A DNA stretch of 64,000 nt. Source: Rutidosis leptorrhynchoides (lineage: Eukaryota > Streptophyta > Magnoliopsida > Asterales > Asteraceae). The stretch spans positions 8,388,501 to 8,452,500 of the forward strand of contig NC_092338.1 in the NCBI RefSeq assembly GCF_046630445.1, given 5' to 3'. Within the stretch, counting starts at the first letter, position 1; every line of letters begins with the position of its first letter. This document shows, one piece after another, positions 36,856-50,409 of the stretch. The notes below the pieces were generated by a model. That model did not search any database, was not told the DNA's origin, and saw only the letters and a list, made by a program, of their open reading frames with translations. A program made the translations under genes and the position numbers.

Positions 36856-39800
36856 TTAGTAGAAGGACGTGGAATCACGGGTTCGTTAAATGAAATTTTT
36901 GTATGATATAGTTAAAATGACAATTGCTATTGTTATATAAGTGAAAAAGAAATTGTTATTCTTTTCCCGACACATTATCTCTAATGAATATTAAAAAAAT
37001 TTATAACTAATGATAATCCTAACGATTAAATCAAAATATATAATAAAACTTTGAATTTGAACATCTTCAACAAAATAGTAAAACGATAACACTTAAACAT
37101 TTCATTATACACTTGATATGAAAAATTAAGGTGTTAGATAAACTACAAACATAAGCATTAGATAAACTACAAACACACACCTACAGATTTATAAATAGAA
37201 TCGGATAATGAAAGTTGCTACAAAGTGTTTCACATTCAAAATTTTGATTGACAAATAAAACATATAAACATTAGAGGTATAACTTTCAAAAGCTTCCTTA
37301 TATGTGGAACTTCAACAGTTTCCGTCACCACATCCGAGCTTTGGTCCCTACCCTGCCTTAAGTATGTTTCCACGTTTTCATTGAGACTTGAATATCGATA
37401 CCACTGAATCTTTCTTTGCCACTTTTGCATTCTCATCACCTTTGATTTTCTTAATGCTTCCTTAATTTTACGCCAAACTAACATAAAAACAAATAAATCA
37501 GTGATCAATATTAGATTTGAGGGCTTAAATTTATTGTGGTTCATAAAATATTACCTTCACAACATCCATCAATATTAGCAACAAAAATTTAGTTACTTTA
37601 CCTAACTGCATTGCATTGCATTTTTTATTTTTTTTATTTTTTTTTGAACGGCAAGTTTGCATCAGTAACTTCATTGCATTTGCCTTTCCCTTCAGCCATT
37701 TATGAGTCAAAAAAATTCTTGGCATCAATTATTCTACCAAAATAAAGTTGTTATATTTTTTAAAAATTTTAAAGAAAATGTGACAAAAAATTCACGATAT
37801 TTGACTTACTTAACCACCTTCTTGCATCCGGAAAGTCATGTCATCCACCAGAGCTGTTACCTTGTGACATTCGATTTGTCAAGACTAACTGTAAAAGAAT
37901 ATGTTAACATATATATCTATAGTTTATGACTTCTAGAAGCCATATTACATTTGATCAGATTAATTAATAATCCTTTTAACTACATTAACAGTGAAACAAA
38001 AATTTCGAACGATATTACCAACTCATTCGTGTGAAACCTAAAACTGGCAATAAAAATGAAAAACAGTGAAACTAAATAAAGAAATCAAAAACTTAATTCG
38101 TTTAGTATTACTCCAAAAAACATGTACCTCTACAATAATCAACACCACATCCACCATACGCAAAATCAAGGTTGTATCTCAAGCGAATAACTTCGTAATG
38201 CACTGGAGTCGTCATATCTCTGGAGAAAAGGTAAAGAAAGGGGCGGTGGTGATATATCTCCGACGAGCACCACATTCAAATCTATTGAGACTTTTTTAAT
38301 TTCCACCCATTAGTTCCATGGATTTGGATCTATTAAAAATAAACAATTAAAATATTAAAATAAGATATTTACAACAACTAAAGAAGCATTCACTATCAAT
38401 AGTTGCATTATAACCAAAACATTAGCTCATCAAACTTCTTGTATGACTGCATTTCTCTTAAGCATTTCATCAAACACCTTCCATTCACTTTCATAATGAC
38501 TATGTGTATTTTTAGGGAGATGCATCTAACCCAAAAAAGCAGACATATAATAATATAAATATAAGATAGAATTCCCGATTTGCGAGAAAAGTTCAAAGAC
38601 CCTAGACGTCATGTGATGAAAATGCAGTTCCAAACATTAAGCACAAAAAAACTATGCAATTGCAACGCTCTTTCAGCTTCTACTGATGACAAAAGGAAAC
38701 AATGTGATTATATCATTTAATATATCTAATCCAAAAGCACTGCAAAATCAATAACAACGTCAGTTCTCAAACACATAATCTTCTGTGAAGATAAAAAATT
38801 TAACAACTAAAGGAGATGGAGGCAACTCAATCGGTCTCTGTTAGAGTAATGAAGGAGATGAACAAACCTATATACAAGCTACATCCTAAAACACTACAAA
38901 TTAATCTAACAAATAAGGTGAGTTAATCAAGATACATATGACTTAATTAGAACCTGTATAATTTGAAATAAGATGAGAAGATGGATGCTTTATAAAAACA
39001 AAAGTAGAAAAATGGGCTTACTGGATGGAGCAATACAGGGTCATCTTCCAATGTGTTCAGTGAATACCAAGGCTGTGTTATTATCATACTTATCACATAA
39101 TTTTCCTCCAATATGAATTAAATTACCTCAAAGGTTGTTGTTTGGAGTTTGTTCCAACAACATCCGTCCAGAAGCTGTTGTTTACTGCAAAATCCTTCAA
39201 TTTGATAATACAAATTGAAAACAAAATCGAAAAACTCATCAAACCTAACTGGATTCACCAATAATTACACGTTGTACAAATATTAATGTATGTAAATAAC
39301 GGTCATAAAAGTCTCTAACTCAATATTTCACAAACAAAGCTTGCACATTTATAGAAATCAACAAAAAAAAGCATGAACATACGCATTATAAGAAATCGAA
39401 TCAGTCAAGCTTAAAGGTAGAAACCTAGTAGTGTAGATATATGATTTAAAAAAATACCTTAACATAGTTTCATTCTAGTTTTGTTAAACTGATAAAAGAA
39501 TCATCAAATTGAAGATAGAGGTATCATCAAGTTAAGCAAATAACCCTAAAATCATTTGGGTACCTGTTACGGTTTTTTTTTGCTGAGAAATTCGCGAATT
39601 AAGGGCTGTTTTTTTAGGGTTTGAATGTTTCAGGATCGCGTGGAGCTTTTTTGGGGTAAATCATGCTCCGTATATCTGCTTCTTCTTTCATATGCAATCT
39701 TAGAAAAAAAAATCACAGAAGAAGGAGATTAAAAGTAATAATCGAGTAACACATAAACCCTAAATTATTTGAAGAAAAGAAACCCTAACCTGAGGATGAA

Positions 39801-40095
39801 GAAGAAGGTGCTGCCATTTTAGGTTTTTTTTTTTTTTTTTTTTGATAAAGTGCCATTTTAGGGTTTGAAGGACTCATGGAGTCGGAAGAAGAGAACAGAG
39901 CAAAAAGAGGCGTGATTAAAAACATTTTTTTGTTTACTTTTCTTAATTATATTTATAAATATGTTACGGAGTAATTTTTTATGACATCACTAACCCCATC
40001 TCAAATTTTTTCTTTTTTGTTTTGCTTTTTTTTTTATAAAGGAAAAATGACTAATTATGACATCATCAGGTTAGTGTTTTAATAGAATCTATAGA
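36856..40095 (-). mobile_element. non-autonomous Helitron
   Basis: On the minus strand it starts TCTATAGATTCTATTAAAAC next to a host A and ends in a small hairpin (CGTG-ATTC-CACG), then TCCTTCTACTAA next to a host T. Both are canonical Helitron signals with no target duplication. Its ends align with those of 3793-6617. The interior is AT-rich with scattered short frames (for example RQGRDQSSDVVTETVEVPHI near 37300, minus strand) that I cannot assign, possibly captured host pieces. No Rep/helicase is present. Confidence 0.75.
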
Positions 40096-41877
40096 TAAGC
40101 GTGATGTTTTGATGTTCACGTAGTTATCGATGACAAACGCGCGAAAAAAAGGTGAGCACGACTAAAGCTTTGTGTTCTTATAGGCTTAAAGATAATATTA
40201 AAGATTTGAATTTTGGTGAAGAGATTCAAAAAGTATATTTGGAGGCTCAAGATGGTCAAATTGCCAGCAGTCTAATTTGGGTTTCAGTTCGTCAAATAAA
40301 GGATTTTTTCAAAAGCTTGCAGATCGTGAAGTTACACCCCCACCCCCATCGGGTACTTTGGTTGAAGATGAGTCGTCAAATGTTCTTGCTTTCAAGATTG
40401 ATAATCGATCCGGAAAGAAAAATTCGCCAGAAAATACACACACTTGAATGTCATCATTTTAATGTATTGTTTGTTTATTTTCTAGCTACGCTTGTTACTT
40501 TTTACCTATGTTTTTACGTTATATGCAAAAAGTAATTGTATAAAAGAACTTTCCTTATTATTATAATTTATTTATGATCGGGAGCAGTGTTGCAGATCTC
40601 GGAATTTCTCGGCGAGATCTCGGGGAGATCTCGGTTTCAAAACTCAGCCGAGAATATTTTCCCATCTCGTTGAGATTTCTCGGTCAACGGTTAAAATCTC
40701 GGTCAACGTCAGGATTTCTAGGATTTTCTCGGTGAGATCTCGGATTTTCTCGTAATTTCTCGGATTTTCTCGCAATTTCTCGGATTTTCTTCTAATTTTT
40801 CGCTCATTTATCAAATTTTCTCGTAAAAATCCATATAAATATACATATATTTATATATTTATACATATTTATATTAAAAAAACTAGAAAGTCAACACAAG
40901 TCAACGTCCGAGATCTCCCCGAGATTTTTCCGAGATGCCGAGATCTCCTCAAAAATGTCCAAACGAGATCTCCCCGAGATCCGAGTTCTCCAACCTTGTC
41001 GGGGGCAACCATTTAAGGGTAAATCAAGTGTTTGTTGATGATGTGGTTGTTGGGCAAAGTGGGAGTTCGATTGCGTATAATGTACAATACACAGAAATAG
41101 ATAGGGCGCTCTAAGGGCAAGGGTTCGTCAAACAAAAAAAATGAACGGGGTAGCGAATGTAGTTCCGGTTTCGGATGTTTCTCAATCAAAGGGATCGGAA
41201 TTGAAGCGTTTGTTGGATAATTTTTGCATTTGTAGCTACGGGTAAGGTGAGGGTAGAATGTTTTGTATTTGTACGGATGTGGCGGGATTAGTTTTCGTAT
41301 TCGAGTAAATTTCGTGGGCTAGGCGTGAAGAGATTTGGTACTAAATATAAGTCGGAGGATATGGTAAAAAAGAAGTTAGCATCTTGAGTTTACGGGACAA
41401 TATTGAAGACGATGAAGATGGGATAGGGATCCAAAATGATTTAAAAAACGCCCCGGTGGGCGGGTCTTTTGTGGGTTCGGGTTCGGATCGTGGTTAGAAA
41501 ATGTGATTTTTTCGATGAGTTTATATTGCAAGGTTTGGGGTCCTACACTCGGATACTCTCGTCGGAGATAGGACCGGAAATGGATCGTCTTTTTCTTTCA
41601 AAGCGGGTGCGAGCAATGGAGTCACCAACAACTTTGGCGATGACGTCTCTTTACCATGTCCTACAAGTACGAAGGAGGATGAAGTTTTCGGTTAGCGGGT
41701 ATTGCCCTTGTCTGCTTCGTGTTTATCTTATTTATGATTGTACGTTTCTTTGTGTTTGTTTCCCTTTATTTAGTTGTTTATATTGTACCTTAGTAAACAA
41801 TTCATCAAAATACAATCTACAATTTTTATTTGTAATATCTAGAGGACATGAAAAGTGAAAACAGACCATACTAGGGA
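40096..41877 (+). other. decayed coding-like segment, unrecognised
   Basis: Plus-strand frames at 40152-40535 and 41469-41858, and the intervening text near 41017-41400, have codon-like composition (for example VFVDDVVVGQSGSS near 41027) but many stops and no domain that I recognise. A hAT-like element at 40585-40998 interrupts it. An old LINE or host pseudogene would both fit. I would not call a gene here. Confidence 0.3.
40585..40998. mobile_element. hAT-like fold-back MITE rich in CTCGG
   Basis: The left end CAGTGTTGCAGATCTCGG and the right end (reverse complement CAAGGTTGGAGAACTCGG) form inverted repeats. Flanks TCGGGAG and TCGGGGG look like a slightly decayed duplication of 7-8 bases. 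The interior consists of many ATTTCTCGGATTTTCTCG-type repeats and complementary CGAGATCTCCCCGAG copies on the right, so the whole can fold. The end motif resembles that of the MITE at 7502. Confidence 0.68.
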
Positions 41878-41991
41878 TGGCGCCCGGGGGTAACGGGCAC
41901 GGGTTTTACATACCCGCGACCCGCTCGTCGGGTTTTTTTTTTGCACGTTGAGACCCGTTACCTGCCCCCGGGTAAAAACTTTTCGCCCATG
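41878..41991. mobile_element. GC-rich MITE fragment
   Basis: TAGGGATGGCGCCCGGGGGT at the left and complementary CCTGCCCCCGGGTAAAAAC on the right, with GGGCACGGG/CCCGTTACC repeats between. It looks like one end of a hAT-like MITE, cut by the Tekay LTR that begins at 41992. No matching far end is seen. Confidence 0.45.
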
Positions 41992-44900
41992 TGTGATGCC
42001 CCGTTCAAAACCATTGTGTATGAATCATCAACAACAGGATCATTACAAGGTCAAACACTATATGCTATTTCAAAATACGTTTGCATTCATGATAAAATGT
42101 GACGTCATAACTAACGTCGAATGTTTTACATCAAAAGTATACTTCTATGAATAGAAGCAATTAATAATTGTACGTGACCCCAATGGTCGTTACAAATCAT
42201 AGTTTCAAAAGTAATAGTGTTTATGAATGCAAGATAAACGTTCATGCGGTGACATCTCTAAAGCAGCGGGTGTCTACAGCAAGACTAGTACAACAGCGGA
42301 AGCGGCTAACCTTACGCACCTGAGAAAAACATGCTTAAAAACGTCAACACAAAGGTTGGTGAGCTATAGTTTAAGTATAACAGTATGTAAGGTAGGCCAC
42401 GAGATTTCAGTGCTACAAAGAGCATTTCAAAACAGTATGATAAAGTATATGTTTAACCGTGGGCACTTGGTAACTAACTTAACGTTTATAACCCCCTGAA
42501 AGTACACTTGGCGAGTGCGTATGTTTACGAAGTATTAAACACCCGTTAAATGCTAGCGCTACTAGCCCGAGTGGGGATGTCAAACCCTTTTGGATCCATA
42601 TCTAAGATTCGCGTTCACCGGTTCAAAGACCAATGACTAAACGTTACCGAGCTAAGGGGAAAGTTTATGCCGTTGTATAACCCACACATATATAAAGTTT
42701 AAGTACTCGTGCCTAGTATGTAAAACGTAAAATGCGCATGTATTCTCAGTTCCCAAAATAGTTAAAGTAAAAAGGGATGCTATAACTCACAGTGGTAAAG
42801 TAGTAGTAAAGTTGAGTCGGGAAGTAAGCAAGTACGTAGGTCCGGAAAGTCCTCAACCTAAGTCAAATAGTACTAAGTTAGTAAATCATCTCAATAGGTT
42901 TAAATGTATGTAAATTAGGTCTTAAGGGTCATCATCATTCATCATCAATCAAAGGTGTAAAGTAAGTTTCGTTCATGAAAAGAGTTTAAAACAAAGGCTC
43001 ACTTCGATCAGTCACCACGGCCTCTATACCTACTGAAATAAGGTGAGACTAGTGGCCATGGCTCCGTATATAAGTCCTTTATTTGCTGTAAAAATTCCAG
43101 AACCAAACTAGTCTTCGTTTGACCGTGGCGACGGTTTAAGTTCGAGTAGGTCAGAATTTTCAGCACAACGTTAAAAGGACATAGTGACGTTCGGAGGGCC
43201 ATAGATCCTAAACCGTAACTCGGATTAAGAAGAGTCTTAAATGAAAAATTATCTACTCGAATAGGGATAACTGAAAATCAACTTTACAGTAGCCCAGGTA
43301 TTTTGATCAGTTCCAGAAAACAGTAAAAAGTAGGTTCCGGTGGGTTCTTGGTGCTTGATGTTCATCACGGTTCTCATCCTTGATGCTTGTAGCTTCAAGT
43401 GTACAACTCGTTGATGGGTTTACATCATCTTTACCAAGTTTTGACCATCATAATACAAGTGTAAGTCTAAGATAAATAGCACAACTCAATTAAGTGTTGC
43501 AAGTAGTTTGATGAACCAAAGTTACATCAAGATCTTAGATCCGACACATACATGAACACTAAAGGTAATATTAACCAAGTTTTGACTATCATGACACTAG
43601 TGTAAGTCTAAGATATGTAGAACAACTCACTTAAGAGTTGTATGATGTTTGATGAACCAAAGTTACATCAAGACCTTAGATCCAACAAATACAAGAGTTA
43701 TAAAAGTAATATTGAACTACAAATTTGAAAGTAAACTAACTAATCAAGATCTTAAGTTGTAGAACATAGTTCTTAGTTAGATATTGAAGATCCAAGACCT
43801 AAAAGTCTAGATCTAAAGTTATTAAGTTAAATCTAACACAAGTGTATGAAGTTATAACTAAAAAGTTATACTTCCATGTTCTTGAACTTATAAAGTTAAC
43901 TTTTGTTCAAGAAAAATGAGATCAAAGTTAACTAGTAACACTTGACCAAGAACAACATAAATCACGAATTTAAAGATGCAAGAAATGAAGTAATAAACTA
44001 AATAAACAAGTTAAATCACGAATTTAAAGATGCAAGAAATGAAGTAATAAACTAAATAAACAAGTAACTAGTTCATGGTTGTTCATACTTTAAAGATTCA
44101 AGCCAAAGTCTTGATCTTTAAGGAAGTAAACTTTTAAGTTTACTAACATGAATTCAAGTATGATTTTACAACATGAACTTTCTTTCTTTAAAACATTAAG
44201 TGTAGAACATAAACTAGAAAGTTTTGTTCTTGTATGTTCTTGAATAAACAAGATAATATGAAGAACAAACTAAAGAGTTTGATTCTTAACAACATGTAAG
44301 TAAACAACAACAAAGTTCAAGTAATTAAACAACTACAAGAAGCAAGTAAAAGAATGATGATGATGTATTGTTTGGTTTCGGTTTTGGACAAGAGAAAAGG
44401 AAGAAGAGAAGTTCTTGTTACTTACAATTTAGAGAGCAAAATGAGAGAAGTGTTTGAGAGAAAAATGCAAGTAAGAGTGTGTGTGTGTAAAGTGAATGAG
44501 GTATACTAATGAATAAGTAATCAAAAAAAAAATTGAACTCCCTCCTACACCTAGTATGGCCGACGGTTTTCACAAGTGTGGGGGGAAGGGATGTGTCCAC
44601 AAGGTTCTTGTATGTAATGGCTTAAAAAGATGGTTATTAGAGGTGTTTGCATGGGAAAGATGTGTAAATAACAAGTAACTAGATTCCATGCACTAATCCA
44701 TCTAGTTTCATCTTAAAAGTAATACTTGCATAAATAAAATGGGCTAATTAATCCATTAAGGTGAGTAGAGTGGGCTTCTAAGTCCACTAACACTAATAAA
44801 AGCCCAAGTTCAAGTAGTTAACAAATAAATCCAATAAAGCCCAAGTAATTAACTAGTAACCTTAGTTAATTAAAAATGATTAATAAAACTTAATCATGAA

Positions 44901-45077
44901 TGTAAATAATATCTTAAAATATTATTCGTGTAATGTACGTGTGTCACAAAGACGTGTCGGGCAATTAATAGTCAATCGCGGTAACAAGTAAATGTATATA
45001 AACAATACATTCATTAAAACACAAGTATTAATAATAACTATTAATAAGTAAACGTTGGAAAATCCAGGGTCGTTACA
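41992..45077 (-). repeat. LTR of second Tekay element
   Basis: On the minus strand it starts TGTAACGACCCTGG and ends CGGGGCATCACA, about 3.1 kb. Inside are two imperfect units of about 140 bases (43437-43700, with AGTTTTGAC and GTGTAAGTCTAAGATA) and a tandem duplication of 54 bases at about 43957-44064. The 41992 end is judged from the TG..CA ends only. Confidence 0.8.
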
Positions 45078-45119
45078 TTACCCACCTGTTAAAGAAAATT
45101 TCGTCCCGAAATTTTAAGC

Positions 45120-46494
45120 TGAGGTAGATGGAGGAGCTGGGAAAAGGTGAGGATACTTCTGCATCATTTGATCCTTTCGCTCCCAGGTAAACTCAGGTCC
45201 TCGTTTGGCATTCCATCATACTCGGACGATCGGAATCTTGTTGCATTTCAAAGTTTTGACCTCACGGTCCATAATTTCAACAGGTTCTTCCACGAAGTGG
45301 AGTTTGTCATCAATTATAAGTTCTTCCAGTGGTATGATAAGTTCAGGTGCAGCAAGACACTTCTTCAAGTTTGACACGTGGAAGATAGGATGAACTGAGC
45401 TCAATTGTGTTGGAAGATCCAAACGGTAAGCAACGCGTCCAACACGCTCCAAAATTTCGGAAGGACCAATGTATCGTGGGTTAAACTTTCCACGTTTTCC
45501 AAAACGAATCACACCTTTCCAAGGTGCAACCTTCAACATTACACGGTCACCAACGTTGAATTCAAAGTCCTTATGTTTACGGTCGGCATAACTCTTCTGA
45601 TGATCACGGGCCGTCTTAAGTCTAGCTTGAATCTGAGCAATCTTCTCCGTTGTTTCGTGGACTACCTCGGGTCTGGTGATTTGCTTTTCGCCTGCCTCGG
45701 CCCAACAAATAGGAGATCGGCACTTGCGGCCATACAATGCTTCAAAAGGTGCGGCATTAATACTCGAGTGATAATTGTTGTTGTAAGAAAATTCGGCGAG
45801 TGGCAAATGCCGTTCCCAGGCCTTTCCGAAATCAATGACACATGCACGCAACATGTCTTCCAAGGTCTGAATCGTTCGTTCACTTTGCCCGTCGATCTGT
45901 GGGTGATAAGTAGTACTCATGTCGAGACGGGTTCCAATGGCTTCTTGTAAAGAACGCCAAAATCTAGAAGCAAAACGGGGATCGCGATCTGAGATGATCG
46001 ATAAAGGTACACCATGATGAGATACAACCTCTTTGATGTATAGTTGAGCGAGTCTCTCCATCGTATCCGTTTCCTTCATCGCTAGAAAGTGTGCAGATTT
46101 GGTAAGACTGTCAACGATAACCCAGATGGTATCGTATCCGCCCACCATCTTTGGTAGCTTGGTGATGAAATCCATTGTGATCCTTTCCCACTTCCATTGT
46201 GGGATTTCCGGTTGTTGAAGTAATCCAGAGGGTCTCTGATGCTCGGCCTTAACTTTCGAGCAAGTCAAACACTTACCAACATAAGTTGCAACGTCCTTCT
46301 TAAGATTCGGCCACCAATACTGTTCTTTAAAATCGTGGTACATTTTGCCCGCTCCGGGATGAATCGAATATCTCGATTTGTGTGCTTCATCAAGTATAAA
46401 GTTTCGTAGATCTCCATAACAAGGTACCCAAATTCTTCCGGCATAACATCGGAGTCCAGTCTCCCTAACCTCGAATCGAGAGACAAGTATGTTC
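45120..46494 (-). CDS. Tekay integrase fragment of pol
   Basis: An open frame of more than 420 residues. It shows the integrase zinc-finger end ([34 protein letters not shown]), the catalytic core with [26 protein letters not shown] and [10 protein letters not shown] (the D, D, E positions all present), then [20 protein letters not shown] and [10 protein letters not shown] leading into the chromodomain region. The integrase joins the DNA copy to the host chromosome. The reading frame begins just inside the inserted LTR, so the first few residues are not its own, and upstream RT and RNase H are not in the window. Confidence 0.9.
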
Positions 46495-46499
46495 AAGTG

Positions 46500-46667
46500 T
46501 GTGATGACCCGAGAATTTCCGACCAAATTTAAACTTAAATCTTATTTGATTTCAATACGATAAGCAAAGTCTGTAATGCTGAAGTCTTAAAAACTTTGAA
46601 TTGTGTTCATGTAACCAATTACCCTTTGACTATTCTCGACGATTCACGAACAATTGTGTGTAAATAA

Positions 46668-46730
<63 letters not shown>

Positions 46731-46858
46731 TGTTATTATTATTATCATTAATAATATTAATATTATTATAAGTAGTGTTAATATTAGTAATATTATTGTT
46801 ATCATTATTATATTATATTACTTTAACTTATTATATATTTACATATAATATATATTTC
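46500..46858 (+). mobile_element. LTR fragment related to LARD LTR
   Basis: Starts TGTGATGACCCGAGAATTTC, aligning with the start of the LARD LTR (TGTAATGACCCGGAATTTTT), and shares a TTTGACTATTCTCGACG-type block and a TA tract at the same place. It interrupts the second Tekay element and is itself interrupted by the Athila element; the rest resumes at 63681. The TA tract lies at 46672-46728. Confidence 0.75.
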
Positions 46859-48539
46859 TGATGTGCGAAATCAGGTATATAAATTATTGTATGGAAAAAT
46901 ACCAGTTAAAAAGACTGTTACACACTAACGGGCAGTGTACCCGATCGTGTAGTAGTATAAATAATGATTTAGTTCCGTGTCTCGTTCCAAGGATAGTTAT
47001 ATTAGCCAAACTAGAATTAGAAACTATATTATGATTAACTAAGTAAATGAAACTTAAAAGTACAAGATATTATGTTTTTGTGGCTATTTAACGATTTAGC
47101 CAAATCAAAGAAGGTTAAAAAGTAAAAACAATATTTTTGGTCTTTTAAGTTTATAATGAAAACAAATGCAAAGAAAGCAAGTAAGATAGTTTGATTTGGA
47201 TCAAAGAAATGAAATGTTCGTCTAGATATTTTACCCTCGGTATTGGATGTAAGTTTTGCTATTAAGTCCTGATTGAATGATTATGTGTGTAAGTTATCTA
47301 ATAGGTTCACTAAGAGTTCTCTTAAATAAACACGCAAACACAATTACAAGATCAAGGGTTCCCTTTTCTCTATAGTTCTTGTGTTTGTAATCAAATAACT
47401 ATGAAATATGCTAATCACCTAAATCGACCCGCCAAGAGTTCTCTTTAGTGAGTACTCAAACTAGAAGTACTAAGTGAGGGTTCCCTATTACCTAGACCTT
47501 TTCGTTTGTGACTAGTTGATTAGCAAGATCGAAGACTTAAATAACAATTGTCTTTGCGTTCGCTCTACACAATTCATTCCTATATCGTTTAATCGTATTG
47601 ATCTAATTTACCCCCTTGGTCCGGTTTAGTAAACAATCAATCTAAGACAAGTTTATTGTAAATTAATATGATACATCAACAAGAGTTCTCTTTATCAACA
47701 ACATATCAATTAACTAGATACAAATGATTAAACATCAATAAGCATGGTTCTTTAATTCAAGCTTCAATCTTTCACACATAATACATACAATCAATAGGAT
47801 TACATCCAATACCTCGGTTATTAATCTAGACAAACATTATAGAAACTAGCCAACAATCATTGTGACAGACAACATAATAATCAGATTATCAATGGAAATC
47901 ATTGCTTTAAAACAAGAAATAACCTACAAGAACAATGAGTTCTTGGATGAAGAAAGTTTTGATCTTTGATGCCTTGATGTTGAGCCTCTTCCAAGAGCTT
48001 GGAGTTCTCCAATATTGCTCCCAAAATTCGTCTCTGTATTCTCTGGTTCGTACTCTCTAAAACTGGCCTTCAATCATGAGTTATACAGTGGAGAAAGTAG
48101 GTCAGAAAGTCAAAAGTTCGCTGAAACCTACTTCTGAACGGCGTCCTGGCTTTTGGACGGCGTCCCATTGTTAAGGCTTGGACGGCGTCCCAAAAGTTTG
48201 GACGGCGTCCAAGTATAAAAAGATGGATGGCGTCCCACTTCCTTGGACGGCGTCCCATTGTACTAAAATTGACTATCTTGTTTTCTTTTTAATCTTCTTT
48301 CATTTGGCCGAATTCCCAATCATTTGAAGCCTTGTTTTACCATTTTAGAGCACTAATTAGACTTTTACTTGTATCGGGATCAACCACGGTTATAAATCAT
48401 CAAAACTCTTTACAGATCACTCTCCGATATAAATTTGCATATCTTGGCGTATCACTTGTAGAAATGCTTTCATTAACCTTGATTCAAGAGTATTTTATAC
48501 GATATTGCGATAGATATATATTGTTATTGAGCAATATCA
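46859..48539 (-). repeat. Athila 3' LTR
   Basis: Matches 62028-63675 closely; it is longer by about 40 bases at 48442-48481. It holds six GGACGGCGTCC-type dyads at 48136-48260. Confidence 0.94.
48136..48260. repeat. six GGACGGCGTCC dyads in Athila LTR
   Basis: Six near-palindromic copies of (G)GACGGCGTCC(C/A) lie 280-404 bases from the LTR start on the coding strand. The other LTR has six at 63304-63426, and six more lie outside the LTRs at 54250-54376. Confidence 0.92.
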
Positions 48540-48556
48540 AAACACCCCACACTTAA
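48540..48556 (-). other. Athila polypurine tract
   Basis: The minus strand reads AAGTGTGGGGTGTTT directly before the 3' LTR. G-rich purine tracts of this form prime plus-strand synthesis in Athila elements. Confidence 0.8.
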
Positions 48557-50240
48557 ACCTTGCTTGTCCTCAAGCAATTCTTTCTTTACAAAGTAGAACA
48601 ATATCACACACATACTTACATAATATAGATTACAAACTTTACACAAATTACTCGAAGCACACGAAACACACACGTTCTTTTGAAACGCAACTCACGCTAT
48701 ATTAACACATGCTTTAACTATAACACACATATATTGTAATCACACTCACGCTATATACACAATGAAAATACACACACACATTTTTGAGAGATTAGAGTCA
48801 AGTATCCGAAAAATTTTATCCTAGGGAAATCAGGACCTTGATGAAAACGCTTTATGGTTTTGAAAATATCATGGTAGTTTTACTACTAGGCACGTTTTCC
48901 GATTTTGTCAGATTTTCTGAATTTTGAAAAATGAGTGCGGGTTTCCCGCTACTGGTCAAGCCAATCCCTCCCACGGTACCTAACATCATGAGATGTCGAT
49001 AAGAAAATAATGTGCTTAGGAGGATACACATTACGTCCGGACATCATTGACAATTATGAGGTAATCATCTAATCCGTTAAATCAACCATAAAGATTGAGG
49101 TTCATCAGGCTTAAAAGCTGATATCTTACCTTTCCGGAGGTTATCCACTAGGAATCTGATCAATTCACTAACATTTTGTGTATCATGGTGCGCTTCCCAT
49201 TTGGCCAGCAATTCTCCCTCACTGAGAAAAGCTTCGACTACCAGTTTCCCTGTTTGATGTTGAGGCCTGATAGATTTCCAGTCGATTTTACCAATGACTT
49301 TACAAGATTTTTCGTCACTCTACAACTGGTCTGGACTACATCTTCTGAATTGAATCAGTAAGCGTGTCATTCGAAAGACTTTACTTCCTTGAGGATGGAA
49401 TAGATACATCCTATTGGTCATAAGAAGTGGTCGGACGCAACATTGTCCTTGTTAGGAGAAACAATGAGGATCGTCCTTAGGGTTTTCGATCTGGCGCGAG
49501 ATCCGGTTTCCGACCACGCTATACAATCACCGCTCTCTCACGGTTTACACTCGTTTTAGTACAAGTGACCTACAAGTTAGCTCTACTAAACTAGTAGGAT
49601 TTTTATCCAAATAATTGAATGATAGTGCAACTTCAAAGACTGTTAATAATTTAAAACATAACTCAACATTTCTTTTCTAGTTTTAGAACACAATGTATGT
49701 AAAAATGGTTTTGGACAAATTTCGTTTCTAAGGCTACCTGAAAAAATTTAAATTTTTTTATCATAAACGCCTTAATTTTTTTTTTTTTAAACGAATTCCC
49801 GATAAATTTCTATCTCCCACCCCACACTTAAGATCATGCAAGGCCCTCATTGCATGAAATCAGAAAAATGATTAAATTTAGAGGGCAAAGTAATAGGGTG
49901 TTTTTAGAAATTTTCAAATTTTTGACCTGTAAATCGTGGAACATGTAGACGAATGCCGTTGAACTTACTGCCAGCATAAGAGCATCGTTCATTCCTCGAT
50001 TATCAACATACATACATCATAATATCAAATGTTGCTGAACTTAATGCCAGTCTTTGAAGTTCAACTACGCTGCACAAAATAACAAACTACACACATAATA
50101 ATAAAAATAACGGTGTTTTTACAACCACAACCGTAGATCAAACCACACGATTAGTTAATATTACAAACCAAACATTGTTTAAAAACACACCATAACAAAT
50201 AAATTGTTCAAAAATGTTTCAACAAAATGATCATGGGCTC
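48557..50240 (-). other. Athila 3' non-coding region
   Basis: About 1.7 kb between the extra ORF and the 3' LTR with no convincing reading frame. Such long 3' non-coding stretches are usual in Athila elements. Confidence 0.65.
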
Positions 50241-50409
50241 GCAGGCCTTCAGTTGTTGTAAGGCCAAAAGTAGTTTTCTGAGCCATCTCTGCTTCGGCGT
50301 CCTCGGGGGTATTCCTGCTCAAATCGGCTCCTGGCATCCTGCATTGAAGCGTTAGTATCATAAATTGGGTAAGGTGGAGGTGGGTTTTCTGGATCAGTGT
50401 AGTATTGAG

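Larger units (their letters stand above)
41992..46499 (-). mobile_element. second Tekay chromovirus, partial
   Basis: A 3' LTR (41992-45077), a purine-rich tract (45078-45110) and the integrase end of pol on the minus strand. At about 46500 it is interrupted by another LTR, and the rest of the element lies outside the window, so no second LTR or duplication can be compared (left flank CCATG). The LTR family differs from that of 13946-32205, although the integrase is closely related. What is present looks comparatively well preserved. Confidence 0.85.

Noticed and set aside
48070-48258. Arg-rich repeat peptide (also 63239-63427)
   Set aside because: Translation of the GGACGGCGTCC dyads in the Athila LTRs.
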